A stretch of 44,744 nt of DNA from Candidatus Gastranaerophilales bacterium (GTDB lineage Bacteria > Cyanobacteriota > Vampirovibrionia > Gastranaerophilales > Gastranaerophilaceae). The position numbers and the translations under genes were made by a program. Where the stretch lies: positions 1 through 44,744 of the forward strand of contig CALVAA010000015.1 of NCBI GenBank assembly GCA_944325315.1, read 5' to 3'. This document shows, piece by piece, positions 7,620-17,193 of this stretch. Position 1 is the stretch's first letter. The number at the start of each line of letters is the position of its first letter. The notes beneath the pieces were generated by a model that searched no databases, was not told the DNA's origin, and saw only the letters and a list, made by a program, of their open reading frames with translations.

Positions 7620-7778
7620 TTATGCTTGTTCAAATTCATCTTTACCGACCGAGCACAACGGGCAAACCCAATCAGCAGGTAAATCCTCAAATCTTGTGCC
7701 TGCATCTATTCCGTTATCAGTATCGCCTGTAGTTTCATCATAAATATATCCACACACATTGCATACATATTTTGCCAT
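7620..7778 (-). CDS. Rubredoxin
   Basis: 52 residues. Two iron-binding knuckles are present, CNVCG (Cys6, Cys9) and CPLCS (Cys39, Cys42), with YIYDETTGD and [14 protein letters not shown], the canonical rubredoxin sequence and length. The ATG at 7778 follows AAAGGAG. Rubredoxins carry one electron on an Fe(Cys)4 centre in the cytoplasm, often to oxygen- or superoxide-reducing enzymes in anaerobes. It is the first gene of an operon with the glycyl-radical protein and is divergent from the CRP/FNR regulator. Confidence 0.97.
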   Translation of the reverse strand: MAKYVCNVCGYIYDETTGDTDNGIDAGTRFEDLPADWVCPLCSVGKDEFEQA

Positions 7779-7808
7779 AATTTTGCTCCTTTATCTTTTG
7801 TTATTTTT

Positions 7809-7851
7809 AATATACACTAGTTTTAACAACATTTCTGTTGTAATTACAACA
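7809..7851. promoter_or_regulatory. CRP/FNR-type operator and rubredoxin promoter
   Basis: TGTTGTAATTACAACA (7836-7851) is a perfect 16-base palindrome. A further AACAAC half-site lies at 7825-7830. Reading leftward, TATATT (complement of 7809-7814) is a good -10. Placing it at -12 to -7 puts the start at 7802 and the palindrome centre (7843.5) at exactly -41.5, the class II activator position. On the other strand the same palindrome runs into the AAAAGGA ribosome site of the regulator gene, a position expected to repress it. Binding by the neighbouring regulator is inferred. Confidence 0.65.
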
Positions 7852-7864
7852 AAAGGAAAATTTT

Positions 7865-8533
7865 ATGCAAAAATATTATCAAAAAATAAAAAATTCCTCT
7901 CTTTTTTACGGTATAACTGACTCTGAGCTGGATAGAATGCTCGAATGTTTTAGTGCAACTATTAAGAAATATGAAGAAGGCGATTTAATTATACGACAAG
8001 GAGATATTGTAACTAAAATTTTCCTTATTTTAGAAGGCGAAGTCAATATTGAAAAAGACACTTATTGGGGAAGAAGGATGATAATTCAAAAACTCCATGC
8101 TAATAATAATATCGGGCTTTCACTCGTTGCTTCAAAGAATGTTGAATCAAACATAAACGCAATTTGTACTACTGACACGCTTGTTTTAATATTAAACTAC
8201 GAAAAATGTACAAGAATGTGTCAAAATGCTTGTTCTCACCATGGAGCACTAATAGATAATCTTTTTAAAATAATATCTAAAGAAAATATTGAACTGATTG
8301 AAAAAATAGAAAATATTTCTCAAAAAACAATCAGGGACAAGCTTTTAACCTATTTATCGAATGAAAGCATTAAAAACAAAAGCAACACCTTTGAAATTAA
8401 TTTTAACAGACAAGAATTGGCGGATTATTTAAACATAGACCGCTCTGCAATGTCTTTTGAACTTTCAAAATTAAAACAAGAAGGATTTATTGATTTTAAT
8501 AAAAACAAATTTAAACTAAAGGTAGAAATATAA
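7865..8533 (+). CDS. CRP/FNR family transcriptional regulator
   Basis: 222 residues. An N-terminal cyclic-nucleotide-binding-type beta barrel (GDLIIRQGDIVTKIFLILEGEV), a long dimerisation helix and a C-terminal winged helix (NRQELADYLNIDRSAMSFELSKL) match the CRP/FNR family. Between barrel and helix is a Cys cluster, Cys115-x3-Cys119-x3-Cys123 followed by two His, plus Cys101, which could bind a metal or Fe-S centre or act as a redox switch. The barrel lacks an obvious cAMP pocket Arg-Ser pair. It is divergent from the rubredoxin operon with a shared palindromic operator, so it probably controls oxygen- or NO-stress genes and itself. Confidence 0.88.
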   Translation: MQKYYQKIKNSSLFYGITDSELDRMLECFSATIKKYEEGDLIIRQGDIVTKIFLILEGEVNIEKDTYWGRRMIIQKLHANNNIGLSLVASKNVESNINAICTTDTLVLILNYEKCTRMCQNACSHHGALIDNLFKIISKENIELIEKIENISQKTIRDKLLTYLSNESIKNKSNTFEINFNRQELADYLNIDRSAMSFELSKLKQEGFIDFNKNKFKLKVEI

Positions 8534-8543
8534 ATACACTATA

Positions 8544-8574
8544 TTGACCATGATTTTTATTTTTAGTTTATACT
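8544..8574 (+). promoter_or_regulatory. Probable promoter of tig-clpP-clpX
   Basis: TTGACC (8544-8549) is followed by TATACT (8569-8574) with a 19-base spacer; TTTATA at 8567-8572 would give 17. The leader to the ATG at 8611 holds GAGAGGTG as ribosome site. Confidence 0.4.
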
Positions 8575-8610
8575 ATATTATACGTAAATATTTTATAATT
8601 GAGAGGTGCC

Positions 8611-9897
8611 ATGACAAATACAGTTACAATTGATGACAAAAACATCGCAACCATAGATATAACAATAGCTTCAGATGTTGCAAAAAGCGAATACGAAAGA
8701 GCGCTCAGAACATACGGAGCAAACATAAATATTGCAGGCTTCAGAAAAGGCAAAGCTCCAAACAATGTTGTTGAAAAATATGTCGGAATTGAAAGAATCA
8801 AAGCTGAAGTTATAGATAATCTTTTTCCGACTGAATTTCAAAAAATTGTTCAAGAAAAAGATTTAAATATTGCTTTTCGACCTGCTATTGAAAGTTATGA
8901 ATTTGAAAATGGCAAAGATTTAAAAATTAAAGCAACTGTTGAATTAAAACCCGAAGTAAAACTCGGACAATATAAAGACCTTGAAGTTGAATACAATGAG
9001 TTCAAAGTTCCTGATGATGCTCTTGATAAGGAACTTGAACAAACTCAAAGAAGATTTTCAACACTAGAAAAAGTTGAAAGACCTTCAACCGATAAAGATA
9101 CTGTGGTGTTTGATTTCGAAGGATTTGTAGGCGATGAAAAAATTGAACACGGAGATGCCAAAAACTACACTCTTGACTTAGCAAATTCAAATTTTATCCC
9201 GGGATTCGCCGAAGGTCTTGTTAACCATAGCGCAGGTGAAGAATTCACAATTGATGTAACCTTCCCGGATGAATACCATGAAGACAAGTTAAAAGGTGCA
9301 AAGGCACAGTTTAAAATCAAACTTCACGAAGTTAAGGAAAGAAAAATCCCGGAACTTAACGATGAATTAGCTAAAAAAGCAGGAAAAGATACGCTTGACG
9401 CTCTGAAAGAAGATATTCAAAAGTATCTTGACACAATGACAAAAAACCAAAACGAAAGATTAAAATCTGATGCAGTGTTTACAAAAGTATCTGAAGCGAC
9501 TGAAATTAAAATTCAAGATACAATGCTGGATAGAGAATATGAAGCTATTGTCGAAGAAGCCAAAATGAATGCTAAACAGCAAGGTGCAGATTTCGATAAA
9601 CTTGTTAATCAGGAAGGCAAAGATAAAGTGGAAGAAAGATTCAGACAAGAAGCCCAAAACAGAATCAAAAATTCACTTATTGTTGAAAAAATTGCAGCAG
9701 AAGCTGATTTAAAAATCGAGCAAAAAGATATAACAAACCATATCAATCAAATGTCTGCAATGTATGGTATGCCGGCTATTCAATTATTTGAAGAACTAAG
9801 GAAAAATCCAAACTCATTTGCTGCAATCACTCAGCAAATTACAGCAAATAAAGTAAATGAATTTTTACTTAACAACAATAAATTTATCGCAAAATAG
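8611..9897 (+). CDS. tig: Trigger factor, ribosome-bound chaperone and prolyl isomerase
   Basis: 428 residues from the ATG at 8611, chosen because GAGAGGTG lies 3-10 bases before it; upstream in-frame codons lack a site. Residues 43-50 are GFRKGKAP, the ribosome-docking signature. The middle (about 155-240) is an FKBP-like domain with DTVVFDFEGFVGD and FIPGFAEGL. The rest is the helical arm/chaperone domain, ending in an NNNKFIAK tail. It binds ribosomal protein L23 at the exit tunnel and holds nascent chains. It heads the common tig-clpP-clpX order, linking folding to degradation. Confidence 0.97.
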   Translation: MTNTVTIDDKNIATIDITIASDVAKSEYERALRTYGANINIAGFRKGKAPNNVVEKYVGIERIKAEVIDNLFPTEFQKIVQEKDLNIAFRPAIESYEFENGKDLKIKATVELKPEVKLGQYKDLEVEYNEFKVPDDALDKELEQTQRRFSTLEKVERPSTDKDTVVFDFEGFVGDEKIEHGDAKNYTLDLANSNFIPGFAEGLVNHSAGEEFTIDVTFPDEYHEDKLKGAKAQFKIKLHEVKERKIPELNDELAKKAGKDTLDALKEDIQKYLDTMTKNQNERLKSDAVFTKVSEATEIKIQDTMLDREYEAIVEEAKMNAKQQGADFDKLVNQEGKDKVEERFRQEAQNRIKNSLIVEKIAAEADLKIEQKDITNHINQMSAMYGMPAIQLFEELRKNPNSFAAITQQITANKVNEFLLNNNKFIAK

Positions 9898-9918
9898 AAT
9901 TTGAAAGGAAAAAGTTAG

Positions 9919-10512
9919 ATGAGTTTTGTACCTGTAGTAATAGAACAATCTTCACGTGGTGAAAGATCTTTTGATATATTTTCAAGATTATTAAGAGAAA
10001 GGATAATCTTTCTGGGAACTCCGATTGATGATATGGTTGCAAATTTAATTGTAGCCCAGATGCTTTTATTGGATAGTGAAAATTCTGAAAAAGACATCAT
10101 GCTTTATATAAATTCACCCGGCGGTTCAGTTACAGCCGGATTTGCAATATATGATACCATGCAACATATAAGGGCGGATGTTTCAACTATTTGCTTGGGA
10201 CAAGCTGCTTCAATGGGCGCATTTTTATTATCATCGGGAGCTAAAGGAAAACGCCTTGCACTTCCTCATTCAAGAGTTTTAATTCACCAACCGTTGGGAG
10301 GTGCTCAAGGCCAAGCTACGGATATTGAAATTCAAGCTAATGAAATATTAAGAATTAAAAAATCTTTAAATTCAATTTTAGCTTCAAACACAGGTCAACC
10401 GTTGAAAAAAATTGAAAAAGATACAGACAGAGACTACATCATGACAGCTCAAGAAGCAGTAGAGTATGGAATGATTGATAAAGTTATTACTTTAGATGAT
10501 ACTAATAAGTAA
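9919..10512 (+). CDS. clpP: ATP-dependent Clp protease proteolytic subunit
   Basis: 197 residues, full family length. The catalytic triad is visible: Ser98 in GQAASMGA, His123 in LIHQP and Asp172 in DRDY. The substrate-groove motif SPGGSV is at 66-71. There is no signal or targeting extension. ClpP forms a double heptameric barrel and degrades proteins unfolded by ClpX, the next gene. It lies 21 bases after tig with GAAAGGAAAAA upstream, so it is part of the same transcript. Confidence 0.98.
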   Translation: MSFVPVVIEQSSRGERSFDIFSRLLRERIIFLGTPIDDMVANLIVAQMLLLDSENSEKDIMLYINSPGGSVTAGFAIYDTMQHIRADVSTICLGQAASMGAFLLSSGAKGKRLALPHSRVLIHQPLGGAQGQATDIEIQANEILRIKKSLNSILASNTGQPLKKIEKDTDRDYIMTAQEAVEYGMIDKVITLDDTNK

Positions 10513-10531
10513 GAAAGTATAAGGTGCTATT

Positions 10532-11830
10532 ATGGCAAAACCGACTGATCCTAATTTAAAATGTTCATTTTGCGGAAAAACGCAAGACCAGGTAAAAAAG
10601 CTTATAGCAGGTCCTGATGTTTGTATTTGCGACGAATGTATTGAATTATGCAATGAAATTCTTGATGAAGAATTGTTCAACTTTAAACAAGAAGATAAAG
10701 AAGCACAGGTTGAAGTTAAGGTTGATGAAATTCCAAAACCGCAAGAAATTAAAGACTATCTTGACCAGCATATAGTTGGGCAGGATGATGCCAAAAAAGT
10801 GCTTTCCGTTGCTGTGTATAACCACTACAAAAGAATTGCACACAACATGGAACAAAAAGAATCCGACATAGAAATTCAAAAGAGTAATATCCTTCTTGTA
10901 GGCCCGACCGGCTCAGGTAAAACTCTTTTAGCTCAAACTCTTGCAAAAATGTTAAATGTTCCGTTTGCTGTTGCCGATGCTACAACATTAACCGAAGCAG
11001 GATATGTCGGAGACGATGTTGAAAATATCCTTTTAAGACTTTATCAAAGTGCCGATTATGATGCTAAAAAAGCAGAAAGAGGCATAATATATATCGATGA
11101 AATCGATAAAATTGCAAGAAAATCAGAAAATCCTTCAATTACAAGGGATGTTTCGGGTGAAGGAGTACAACAGGCACTTTTAAAAATGATTGAAGGAACA
11201 ATTGCAAATGTACCCCCTCAAGGTGGCAGAAAACATCCGCATCAGGAATTTATTCAAATAAACACAAACAATATTTTGTTCATTGTGGGCGGTGCTTTTG
11301 TCGGATTAGAAAAAATTGTCGAAAGAAGAGCAGGATCAAATACTTCGATAGGTTTTGGCTCAGCGTCGCTTTCAAGCGAAGAAAGAGAAAGAGAAAACGC
11401 CAAAATTCTCAAAAAACTTCAGCCGGATGATTTATTAAAATTTGGTTTGATACCTGAGTTTATTGGAAGAATACCTGTTTATACAGTTCTGGACCCATTA
11501 GATGAAGAAACATTGAAGATGATTTTAACAAAACCCAAAAATGCTATTATCAAGCAATACGCTTGTCTTATGAATATGGATGGCGTCGAATTAAAATTTG
11601 AAGACGAAGCTATTGATTTAATTGCAAAAGAAGCTCTGAAAAGAAAAACCGGAGCTCGTGCGCTCAGATCAATAGTTGAAGAAATTATGCTTGATATTAT
11701 GTATGAAATTCCGTCAAGAGAAGATATTAAAGAATTTACGGTTACTAAGGAGATGGTTGAAAAAAAGCAGTCAACCCCAAGCGGGGAAGTAGTGCAGCTG
11801 CCGACTAAGCATCACGAAGAAATCGCATAA
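10532..11830 (+). CDS. clpX: Clp protease ATP-binding unfoldase subunit ClpX
   Basis: 432 residues. An N-terminal zinc-binding domain (Cys11, Cys14, Cys33, Cys36) recognises adaptors. Walker A is GPTGSGKT at 124-131 and Walker B is IIYIDE at 185-190. The pore loop GYVGDD is at 157-162, and the ClpP-docking loop IGF lies in the SIGFGSAS segment. A sensor-2 GARALR motif sits near the C-terminus. It unfolds tagged proteins and feeds them to ClpP. AAGGTG precedes the ATG, 19 bases after clpP. Confidence 0.98.
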   Translation: MAKPTDPNLKCSFCGKTQDQVKKLIAGPDVCICDECIELCNEILDEELFNFKQEDKEAQVEVKVDEIPKPQEIKDYLDQHIVGQDDAKKVLSVAVYNHYKRIAHNMEQKESDIEIQKSNILLVGPTGSGKTLLAQTLAKMLNVPFAVADATTLTEAGYVGDDVENILLRLYQSADYDAKKAERGIIYIDEIDKIARKSENPSITRDVSGEGVQQALLKMIEGTIANVPPQGGRKHPHQEFIQINTNNILFIVGGAFVGLEKIVERRAGSNTSIGFGSASLSSEERERENAKILKKLQPDDLLKFGLIPEFIGRIPVYTVLDPLDEETLKMILTKPKNAIIKQYACLMNMDGVELKFEDEAIDLIAKEALKRKTGARALRSIVEEIMLDIMYEIPSREDIKEFTVTKEMVEKKQSTPSGEVVQLPTKHHEEIA

Positions 11831-11845
11831 AATTGTTTACACCTT

Positions 11846-11873
11846 AACTCTCCTTATATAGGAGAGTTTTTTG
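11846..11873. terminator. Terminator of tig-clpP-clpX
   Basis: AACTCTCCT (11846-11854) pairs perfectly with AGGAGAGTT (11860-11868), followed by a T run. It lies between converging genes and can also end the - strand acetylation operon weakly. Confidence 0.9.
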
Positions 11874-11883
11874 TTTGATTTTT

Positions 11884-13293
11884 TTAGAATCTAAAATAAA
11901 TAAAAGGATTACAAGTGTTTGCTACAAGAGATGCGGCTGAAATAAAAAATAGTATCAAAAGCCAAAAATTAACAATAATTCTTCCCAAATTACTTTTTAC
12001 ATACAGCATATTTTTAAACAAAGGAGTGCAACACAATATAGCAAAGATAAATATTATTACATCGCCCTTTGAAAAATAATACGAAACCGTATATATAAAC
12101 TTTTCTTTATCTAAATCTAAAATTCCAAACATATTCATCAGATAGCTTATAGCGTATTGCAGATTTTCAGAGCGGAAAATTACCCAGCCTGCAACAAAAA
12201 CCAATATGCAATATAAGTGCCTTAAAATGTTTACTTTTATGCTATGTGGTTTTTTATCAAATTCTTGAATATTAAATATTTTTTCTATTATTATAAACAC
12301 CCCCTGAAAAACACCCCACACAATAAAAGTCCAGGCTGCACCATGCCAGATACCTGTGAGCAAAAATACAGCTCCTAAATTAATGCAAGTTTTGACAAGA
12401 CCTTTTTTATTTCCTCCAAGAGGAATATATACATATTGCTTAAACCAAGTCGAAAGCGATATGTGCCATCTTCTCCAAAATTCCGTAATTGATTTAGAAA
12501 TGTATGGATAATTAAAGTTTTCCATAAATTTAAAACCGAAAATCATCCCCAAACCGATTGCCATATCCGAATACCCCGAAAAATCAAAGTATAATTGCAA
12601 GCTATACGCAAAAGCTCCAAGCCAAGCTACTATATGGGGGAAGGTATTTGGTTCTTGAATAAAAACCTTATCTGCAATAGCTGCCATTGTATTAGCTATA
12701 ATCACCTTTTTAGAAAGACCGACAATAAACCTTTTAGTCCCGAAACTTACTCTTTCAAAGCTTACCTCTCTTGAATCGATTTGTTTTTCAATATCATGGT
12801 ATTTTATAATCGGACCTGCAATCAATTGAGGAAAAAGACAGATATACAAAGCAAGCTTATAGATGTCTTTTTGTGGTTTTGATTCACCTCTGTATACGTC
12901 AATAACATAAGAAAGAGCTTGAAAAGTATAAAAAGAAATACCAATAGGCATAATAATATCTATAAAGTTAATATTTGAGTGAAAAACGTCGTTTATTGTG
13001 CTTAATAAAAAATTAAGATATTTAAAATAAAATAGAATTCCTAAATTTATTATAATTGTCAATATAAGTATTTGTTTTCGTTTGTTTTTAAATTTTTCTA
13101 TATTAATTGCAGCCAAATAATTTATCAAAATAGTTATAAGCATTATAGCAAGAAACCTGGGCTCGCCCCATGCATAAAAAATTATACTTGCAATAAGAAG
13201 AATCGGATTATGTAATTCTTTTTTTGTAATTAAATACAACAAAAGAAGAATCGGTAAAAACATAAATACAAATGTCATAGATGAAAAAAGCAT
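11884..13293 (-). CDS. algI: MBOAT O-acyltransferase, AlgI/DltB-like
   Basis: 469 residues with about 10-12 membrane segments. Family motifs include FDFSGYSDMAIG, RRWHISLSTWFKQYVYIPLGG (His277) and the catalytic GIWHGAAW (His317). MBOAT proteins of this type move acetyl groups across the inner membrane for modifying exopolysaccharide or other glycans. The GAGGAGG site overlaps the end of the upstream AlgX-like gene, only 2 bases away, so both are co-translated. Which polymer is modified cannot be read from the window, because no polysaccharide synthase is nearby. The gene symbol is by family resemblance. Confidence 0.9.
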   Translation of the reverse strand: MLFSSMTFVFMFLPILLLLYLITKKELHNPILLIASIIFYAWGEPRFLAIMLITILINYLAAINIEKFKNKRKQILILTIIINLGILFYFKYLNFLLSTINDVFHSNINFIDIIMPIGISFYTFQALSYVIDVYRGESKPQKDIYKLALYICLFPQLIAGPIIKYHDIEKQIDSREVSFERVSFGTKRFIVGLSKKVIIANTMAAIADKVFIQEPNTFPHIVAWLGAFAYSLQLYFDFSGYSDMAIGLGMIFGFKFMENFNYPYISKSITEFWRRWHISLSTWFKQYVYIPLGGNKKGLVKTCINLGAVFLLTGIWHGAAWTFIVWGVFQGVFIIIEKIFNIQEFDKKPHSIKVNILRHLYCILVFVAGWVIFRSENLQYAISYLMNMFGILDLDKEKFIYTVSYYFSKGDVIIFIFAILCCTPLFKNMLYVKSNLGRIIVNFWLLILFFISAASLVANTCNPFIYFRF

Positions 13294-13295
13294 TA

Positions 13296-14954
13296 TTATT
13301 CATCCTCCTCAAATTTTAAATCACGAATACGATATATGTTTCTTTCAACCAGCTCTAATATTACAATATCAAAATTTTTTATTTCTTTCGTTTTAATGTT
13401 GCTTCTCGGATAATAAATTACATTTCTAAAGGTATTTGAAAATAAAGGAATCATACTTTCGCCAAAAGAGTCCCTGTACATACAGAGATTTAAAGCAGCT
13501 ATATTTTTTTTAGTTTTAATAATTTCAGCTTTTTCTTCCTCTATTATTTTTTTATAAGCATATGCATTTGTATCAATAGAAAATACAGGATACTGCGTTT
13601 TATCTTGTTTTAATACAATTTTGGGCAAATCGTGTAAATCACCTACTGCTATGGTTGTATAAAGAAGATCTTTATTAGTATCAATTTTTATCGGTATAGC
13701 TTTTATTCCGTCCTTAATAAGCCTTTTCATTATTTCTTCATAACCAAAATAAGCCCCTAATTGATTCCAATGCGTATCTCCTTTGTAATATAAAATTCCC
13801 TTATCCTTATTTTTCATTAAAGTATCATATAAGTATATAACTTTTACGTTTGTATTTTTTTCTAAATAATTTTTTAACTGATTAGCTCTGCTTTTACTGT
13901 CCGGCCTTATTTTTTTATAATAACCGGGATAGTATTCACCATAAATTTTATTTTTATCGGGGGCAATTACAAAATAAAATTTTTTGTTATGTTTTTTACA
14001 ATAATTATTTACCAAAACCAGATAGTCAGCAATTCGACTTAATTCTTCGGGAGTAAATAAATTTATATTTTGATAGTTCTCAATGCTGTTTTCTTTTTTG
14101 TAAAAAAGAAATTTGTTTTTCCCTATGATGCTTCTTTTGCCTTCTCTATCCATAAATATTAAAAATTTTGAATCAATTAACATTTTGCGTCCAAAAATTC
14201 TATCATCAAACCATGCTTCAAAATCTTTTCCAAAATTATAATTTATTCCATGAGGCGTAAATAAAGGACAATATTTATTTGCCGCACGCCTTTCTCTTCT
14301 TAATATAAAGTCTGCATTATTTCTTTCGTCCAACATAATAATCGGTATAGAAAGCAGAATAAAAAATGTCGCTAAAAATACAATATCAATTCGAGATTGA
14401 TTTTTAATCACGCTAAAATCCGCAAGATAATTTGTTAACTTATAACTCAATAGAAAAGTTAAAATAGCAATTGTTATTAATGTTAAAAATTCAAGCTTGA
14501 AAGAAAGATGTTTTTTCAATGGTTTATCGTAATAAATCTCAAACGAATTTGTTTTTGGAGTAATTATAAGCTTATTATCTTTAACTTCCAATAAAACATT
14601 ATACGCTGATTTAAATTTATCCAGCTCAAGTTTTCCTTTTTGACCTTCAGCTTCAATGCTTTTTATTTCAAGTTTAGTATTTTCAAATTCTTCCGTAGTA
14701 TAAAAGTTTAAACTGATACGTTTGAAAGATTTAGTATATATATTAAACTTTACCTGATTTATTTTGTTGTTAAATTCTTTTTCATCAAATTGCTTATATT
14801 TTTTATTAAACATTGCTTTAACTTGATATTTTATTGGAGAATAAAATGATACATCCAATTGTGTAGGCTTTAGAACAAGCCATAGTTTATTTGTAGCAAC
14901 TATTACAAAAAGCGTAATAATAATTGCAATAATTGTTCTTTTTTTAATTTTCAT
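13296..14954 (-). CDS. AlgX/AlgJ-type SGNH acetyltransferase
   Basis: 552 residues. Hydrophobic segments at about 7-25, 153-172 and 190-207 anchor it. Residues 27-150 form an extra beta-rich domain not seen in plain AlgJ. The SGNH-like catalytic parts are GDTHWN at 392-397 (Asp393, His395) and YRDSFGES with Ser496, as in AlgJ/AlgX. With the MBOAT partner directly downstream it would finish O-acetylation of an envelope polymer in the periplasm. The unusual feature is the membrane-embedded N-terminal half of about 210 residues. GGAG lies ahead of the ATG. Confidence 0.82.
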   Translation of the reverse strand: MKIKKRTIIAIIITLFVIVATNKLWLVLKPTQLDVSFYSPIKYQVKAMFNKKYKQFDEKEFNNKINQVKFNIYTKSFKRISLNFYTTEEFENTKLEIKSIEAEGQKGKLELDKFKSAYNVLLEVKDNKLIITPKTNSFEIYYDKPLKKHLSFKLEFLTLITIAILTFLLSYKLTNYLADFSVIKNQSRIDIVFLATFFILLSIPIIMLDERNNADFILRRERRAANKYCPLFTPHGINYNFGKDFEAWFDDRIFGRKMLIDSKFLIFMDREGKRSIIGKNKFLFYKKENSIENYQNINLFTPEELSRIADYLVLVNNYCKKHNKKFYFVIAPDKNKIYGEYYPGYYKKIRPDSKSRANQLKNYLEKNTNVKVIYLYDTLMKNKDKGILYYKGDTHWNQLGAYFGYEEIMKRLIKDGIKAIPIKIDTNKDLLYTTIAVGDLHDLPKIVLKQDKTQYPVFSIDTNAYAYKKIIEEEKAEIIKTKKNIAALNLCMYRDSFGESMIPLFSNTFRNVIYYPRSNIKTKEIKNFDIVILELVERNIYRIRDLKFEEDE

Positions 14955-15039
14955 ACTAAAATCTCCATAATTATTAAATATGATATAAAATCAATAAAAA
15001 AGATAGCAATTGTTAACTTTTTTCACAAAAAAGCGTCAA

Positions 15040-15068
15040 TTGTTGCAAGTTTCACTTTTTGCTATAAT
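15040..15068 (+). promoter_or_regulatory. Extended -10 promoter, leaderless start of the PBP gene
   Basis: TTGTTG (15040-15045), a 17-base spacer and TGcTATAAT (15060-15068) form a strong extended -10 promoter. The ATG at 15077 is only 9 bases beyond the -10 end, and no ribosome site fits between. Transcription would start within 1-2 bases of the ATG. Confidence 0.7.
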
Positions 15069-15076
15069 ATGTTGCT

Positions 15077-17191
15077 ATGAATAGTGTTAGAAGAAAAAGA
15101 GCGGTTCATAGAGGTCCAAAAAAAAGAAACATATTTTTGTGTTTATTTTCAATGGCAATATCGGCAGTTTTAGCTGCTATTGCTGCTTTTAATATATATC
15201 TTGTGAGTTTGCCTCCAATATCAAATTTTGAAGATATAAAGCCAAACCCTGTAACTACAATTTATTCAGCCGATGGCGAAGTTATTAAAACATTTACAGC
15301 TTATAAATTTGAAAAAGTTTCTATAGATAAAATCCCTGATTATCTTAAAAAAGCAGTAATTGCAACAGAAGACAAAAACTTTTACCGTCACAGAGGATTT
15401 GATACTATGGGTATGGTAAGATCCACAATTACAAATATCGCTTCGGGTGAAGTAAAACAAGGGGCCTCTACAATTACTCAACAATTAGCAAGAATTCTTT
15501 TCTTATCCAATGAAAAAACTTTTGACAGAAAAATAAAAGAACTAATAATAGCACACAGAATTGAAAAAACAATTTCTAAAGATGAAATTCTTGAAATGTA
15601 TCTTAATTCTGTTTATTTAGGCTCTGGTGTATATGGGGTTTCAAGTGCAGCCAGAACATTTTTTGATAAAGACTTGTCTCAATTAACTCTGGCTGAGCAA
15701 GCCTTGATTGCGGGTCTGCCGCAAGCACCTTCAATATATTCTCCTTTTGCAAATAAAAAAGCAGGTCTTAAAAGGCGTGATCAGGTTTTAAGGAGAATGT
15801 ACCGCAACAAATATATAACATATGAGCAAATGATTGAAGCTCAAAAGGAGGGTCTTAGGCTCTCAAGTAAGCCACGCATCTACTCGTACAACAAAGCGCC
15901 ATATTTTATAGATTTTGTATTAAATGAACTTAAAAATATTGGTTTTGAAGAACAGGAAATTTCTCAAGGCGGACTTAAAATATATACAACTCTGGATTAT
16001 AAATCACAAAATGCAGGGCAAAACGCTATAACATCGGCGTTAAATAAAGCAGGACTAACAAAACCCGCAAATCAAATTGCTCTTTTTTCTTTTTCTCCGA
16101 CAACAGGAAGAATATACACCTATATCGGCGGAAAAAACTACGAACAAAGTCAGTATGACAGAGTTTCAAAAGCAATAAGACCATCAGGTTCTTCATTTAA
16201 ACCTTTTGTATATGCAACTGCTTTACAACAAGGTGTATCGGTGGATGACACAATTGAAGATACTCCTTTAACAATACAGGATTGGTCGCCTAAAAATTAT
16301 GGCAAAAAATACAGAGGAAAAATTAAAATTTGGCAAGCTTTAGCAATTTCTTCTAATGTTGCCGCAGTAAGACTAATCAAAAAATCCGGCATAGATGCCG
16401 TTATTCAAACCGCAAGAGAAATGGGAATTACCACACCTCTTGCAAATGATATGACCATTGCCTTGGGCTCAAACGGCGTAAAACTTTATGATATGGTTGT
16501 AGCATACGGTGCTTTTGCAAACGGCGGTTTTAGAGTTCGTCCGTATTGTGTAGAGCGTGTTGAAAACTCAAGAGGGGTTTCAATATATGAAAATTCAGGT
16601 CCTAAAATTGTGAAGGTTATTAATATTGAAACAGCTGAAGGAATGACCTATATGCTTAGAAAAGTTGTTGAAGCAGGAACCGGAAAAGCAGCAAATATTG
16701 CTCAAAATATTGCAGGAAAAACAGGAACTACAAACGACTACAGGGACGCTTGGTTTGTTGGTTACAGTCCTGATATAGTAGCAGGCGTTTGGGTCGGAAA
16801 TGACAATAACTCAAAACTACCGGGAATTACAGGCGGAGCTTTGCCTGCAAGGGTTTTTGCCCAGTATATGACTACAGCTATACAAAACTTTCCAAAAAGT
16901 GTGTTTGACTATCCTAAAATGAATGGTACAAAACAAGCCGAAGATCCTATAAAGATAGAAGATGCAGACGAAACGGTAGATGAAAGCGAAGAAATCGAAG
17001 CAGACAGAAAAGCGCCTTCATATAAATATGAACCCGAGGTTTCACAAAATTACATAGAACAACCAAAACAAATAAAACCAACGAAACCGCAAAAACAAAA
17101 GGTTCTTTTTGAGACAAAAAAACCGGAATTAATAGAATACGACGACGAAAAACCAATTACACCTTCCGCTGTGCCGCTTCCCGGAATGTAA
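15077..17191 (+). CDS. Class A penicillin-binding protein 1A family
   Basis: 704 residues. A basic cytosolic start and one membrane helix (18-42) precede the GT51 glycosyltransferase domain, with catalytic Glu98 in ATEDKNFYRHRG and QGASTITQQLAR at 128-139. The transpeptidase domain has the serine motif SSFK at 372-375, SSN at 425-427 and KTGT at 548-551. It polymerises and cross-links peptidoglycan in the periplasm. The last 65 residues are a charged Pro/Lys/Glu-rich tail with no domain. It appears to be monocistronic and leaderless, and it converges on the next gene with 2 bases between stops. Confidence 0.96.
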   Translation: MNSVRRKRAVHRGPKKRNIFLCLFSMAISAVLAAIAAFNIYLVSLPPISNFEDIKPNPVTTIYSADGEVIKTFTAYKFEKVSIDKIPDYLKKAVIATEDKNFYRHRGFDTMGMVRSTITNIASGEVKQGASTITQQLARILFLSNEKTFDRKIKELIIAHRIEKTISKDEILEMYLNSVYLGSGVYGVSSAARTFFDKDLSQLTLAEQALIAGLPQAPSIYSPFANKKAGLKRRDQVLRRMYRNKYITYEQMIEAQKEGLRLSSKPRIYSYNKAPYFIDFVLNELKNIGFEEQEISQGGLKIYTTLDYKSQNAGQNAITSALNKAGLTKPANQIALFSFSPTTGRIYTYIGGKNYEQSQYDRVSKAIRPSGSSFKPFVYATALQQGVSVDDTIEDTPLTIQDWSPKNYGKKYRGKIKIWQALAISSNVAAVRLIKKSGIDAVIQTAREMGITTPLANDMTIALGSNGVKLYDMVVAYGAFANGGFRVRPYCVERVENSRGVSIYENSGPKIVKVINIETAEGMTYMLRKVVEAGTGKAANIAQNIAGKTGTTNDYRDAWFVGYSPDIVAGVWVGNDNNSKLPGITGGALPARVFAQYMTTAIQNFPKSVFDYPKMNGTKQAEDPIKIEDADETVDESEEIEADRKAPSYKYEPEVSQNYIEQPKQIKPTKPQKQKVLFETKKPELIEYDDEKPITPSAVPLPGM

Positions 17192-17193
17192 AT

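Noticed and set aside
7462-7743. 93-residue + strand frame over the rubredoxin and glycyl-radical genes
   Set aside because: Both - strand genes have clear family motifs and ribosome sites; the + frame is antisense shadow.
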